This document shows positions 39,470-40,453 of a DNA stretch of 40,453 nt, piece after piece. Every line of letters begins with the position of its first letter. The first letter of the stretch is position 1. Position numbers and translations under genes: made by a program. Origin of the DNA: an uncultured Bacteroidales bacterium (GTDB taxonomy: Bacteria; Bacteroidota; Bacteroidia; Bacteroidales; Muribaculaceae); NCBI GenBank assembly GCA_900547755.1, contig URIC01000014.1:1-40453 (forward strand), given 5' to 3'. Under the pieces are notes generated by a model that saw only the letters and a list, made by a program, of their open reading frames with translations, made no database searches and had not been told where the DNA came from.

Positions 39470-40096
39470 CTATACTTTGCGGATAGGGCGCGCCGGGGAG
39501 CCTGCCACTACAGTGCGGGGCGGTACGTCCCGGCTCACCACCGATGCCGCCGCAACCACCGAGCCGTCACCTATTGTCACTCCCGGCAGAATGGTGGCGC
39601 CGCCGCCTATCCAGACATCGTTGCCGATTGTCACCGGCTCGGCCCATTCCCGTCCGTCACGCCGCTCCTCGGGGTCAACCGGGTGGCAGGCCGTATAGAT
39701 GCTCACATTCGGTCCGATGAAGACATGGTTGCCTATGGTCACCGGCCCCTCGTCCAACACAGTGAGGTTGAAATTCACGAATACATCGTGTCCCAATCGG
39801 ATATTGCAGCCATAATCCACACGGAGGGGTTGATTCACATGCAGATTGTCACCCACAGACCCGAAAATCTCGCGCAACAGACGCCGCTGGGTCTCCATAT
39901 CATCAGGCCGGGCATCGTTAAACTCGCGCATCAGAGAGCGGGTGCGTGCAAGCAACTTGTGGAAACAGGGGTGTGCCGCCTCATACACCTCGCCGCGCAG
40001 CATCTTCATCCACTCGCGACAAAACTCCGCGTCTTCCGCATACGGCATAGGGCAGCCATTCACATCATCGCTGCCATTATCAGTCAACACTTTCAT
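39470..40096 (-). CDS. Sugar O-acetyltransferase (maltose acetyltransferase/NodL/LacA type)
   Basis: Hexapeptide-repeat (left-handed beta-helix) protein of 208 residues. The N-terminal part (about 20-70) carries the maltose-acetyltransferase domain (EDAEFCREWMKMLRGEVYEA, LRREFNDARPDD-type pattern). The helix begins at about 85, and the catalytic His lies in YTACHPVDPEERRDG (about 132-146). The sequence VTIGNDVWIGGGATILPGVTIGDGSVVAA is characteristic, and the end PARPIRKV is typical. It transfers acetyl from acetyl-CoA to a sugar hydroxyl; the sugar is unknown. No close functional partner is in view. Confidence 0.88.
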   Translation of the reverse strand: MKVLTDNGSDDVNGCPMPYAEDAEFCREWMKMLRGEVYEAAHPCFHKLLARTRSLMREFNDARPDDMETQRRLLREIFGSVGDNLHVNQPLRVDYGCNIRLGHDVFVNFNLTVLDEGPVTIGNHVFIGPNVSIYTACHPVDPEERRDGREWAEPVTIGNDVWIGGGATILPGVTIGDGSVVAAASVVSRDVPPRTVVAGSPARPIRKV

Positions 40097-40195
40097 ATCA
40101 ATTCAGATTCGTCTTACAATGTATTGAACGCAAAAAATACGGTCTAATCTCACTGAGATTTATACGAGAGATTCACTATTTCAACTTAATCTCTC

Positions 40196-40378
40196 TTATT
40201 TTTTCGCTTCTCTTTTTGCGAGTAAGTCGGCCGCAGACACAACAAGCGGTTGACCGGTCGCATCCGCTATTACCATATCCTGTCCGAGAGCCGCCTTGCG
40301 TCTAAGCAATGCTTTGTACGATTTTTTAAGGCCCTCATTGATTTTTGTCCTGATATTTATTTTTTCCTGCTCAGACAT
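40196..40378 (-). CDS. Small conserved-looking protein (60 aa)
   Basis: Sixty residues, strongly basic and helical at the N-terminal side (EKINIRTKINEGLKKSYKAL), with a C-terminal strand/helix part ADATGQPLVVSAADLLA. No signal peptide and no motif I recognise. It lies upstream of the acetyltransferase with a 99-base gap. The codon pattern is normal, so I call it as a gene, but the assignment rests on its frame and helical character only. Upstream (40379-40453) I see no promoter. Confidence 0.6.
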   Translation of the reverse strand: MSEQEKINIRTKINEGLKKSYKALLRRKAALGQDMVIADATGQPLVVSAADLLAKREAKK

Positions 40379-40453
40379 GATTCCTTAATTTTAATAAAGA
40401 AGTTGTCTAAACTAATTTGATTTGTGAAATTTTTTAAGGAAAATAACGATAAA

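Noticed and set aside
40146..40195. Possible terminator after the 60-aa gene (GAGAGATT / AATCTCTC and AATCTC / GAGATT)
   Set aside because: Stems are short, loops poor, and no T-run follows on the minus strand; not strong enough to call.

Overview
The window looks like a Bacteroidales chromosome, plausibly Muribaculaceae or a close relative. Reasons: the repeated -7 box TAnnTTTG with TTTG about 19-21 bases upstream (the Bacteroidetes housekeeping promoter), tRNA genes without encoded CCA, the conserved gene string DUF6089 / uppS / bamA / ompH / ompH / murI, several Bacteroidetes lipoproteins, and many secreted proteins ending in a short tail like the type IX secretion (T9SS) C-terminal signal. 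Family assignment below order is an inference.

Positions 1-17.8 kb, almost all minus strand: the first codons of a ppiD-type periplasmic folding factor, a GT39/ArnT-like membrane glycosyltransferase, then six large secreted proteins. Three are Omp28-family thiol proteins (587, 643 and 988 aa), two are built of repeated Ig-like modules (792 and 1549 aa), and one has HAF-like propeller repeats (483 aa). All six end in the same kind of tail. Promoter and terminator signals divide the block into units: 17789 down to 9970 from a promoter at 17987-18016 (with two internal hairpins), 9636 down to 1973 from a promoter at 9805-9835, and the glycosyltransferase from 1813-1844.

Positions 17.8-21.8 kb: an intergenic stretch, tRNA-Arg(ACG) with its own promoter and terminator, two clusters of REP-like palindromes on either side of the purine salvage pair hpt-adk (minus strand), then a pair of secreted genes: a leucine-rich-repeat protein and a 91-aa protein that is little more than a signal peptide plus a sorting tail.

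Positions 21.8-33 kb, plus strand: housekeeping and envelope genes. prmC, recX and comF overlap or nearly touch, followed by ribD, a propeller-like lipoprotein, a DUF6089 barrel, uppS, bamA, two OmpH/Skp chaperones and murI. Together these cover outer-membrane protein folding and the lipid carrier and D-glutamate needed for the cell wall.

Positions 33-37.6 kb, plus strand: a DUF4465 lipoprotein, a small TPR protein, then a tight unit starting with pyrE (SRPBCC protein, Rieske-like lipoprotein with cysteine ligands, LysE-type exporter, unknown secreted protein). tRNA-Leu(CAA) with a 16-bp terminator hairpin follows.

Positions 37.8-40.4 kb: a uracil-DNA-glycosylase-like gene (minus), a small lipoprotein (plus), a hexapeptide-repeat sugar O-acetyltransferase and a 60-aa protein (both minus). 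I see no CRISPR array, insertion sequence, phage gene or defence system. The most unusual items are the secreted-cargo block with its internal fusion and loss of a CxxC site, the minimal signal-plus-tail protein, and the REP-like palindromes.
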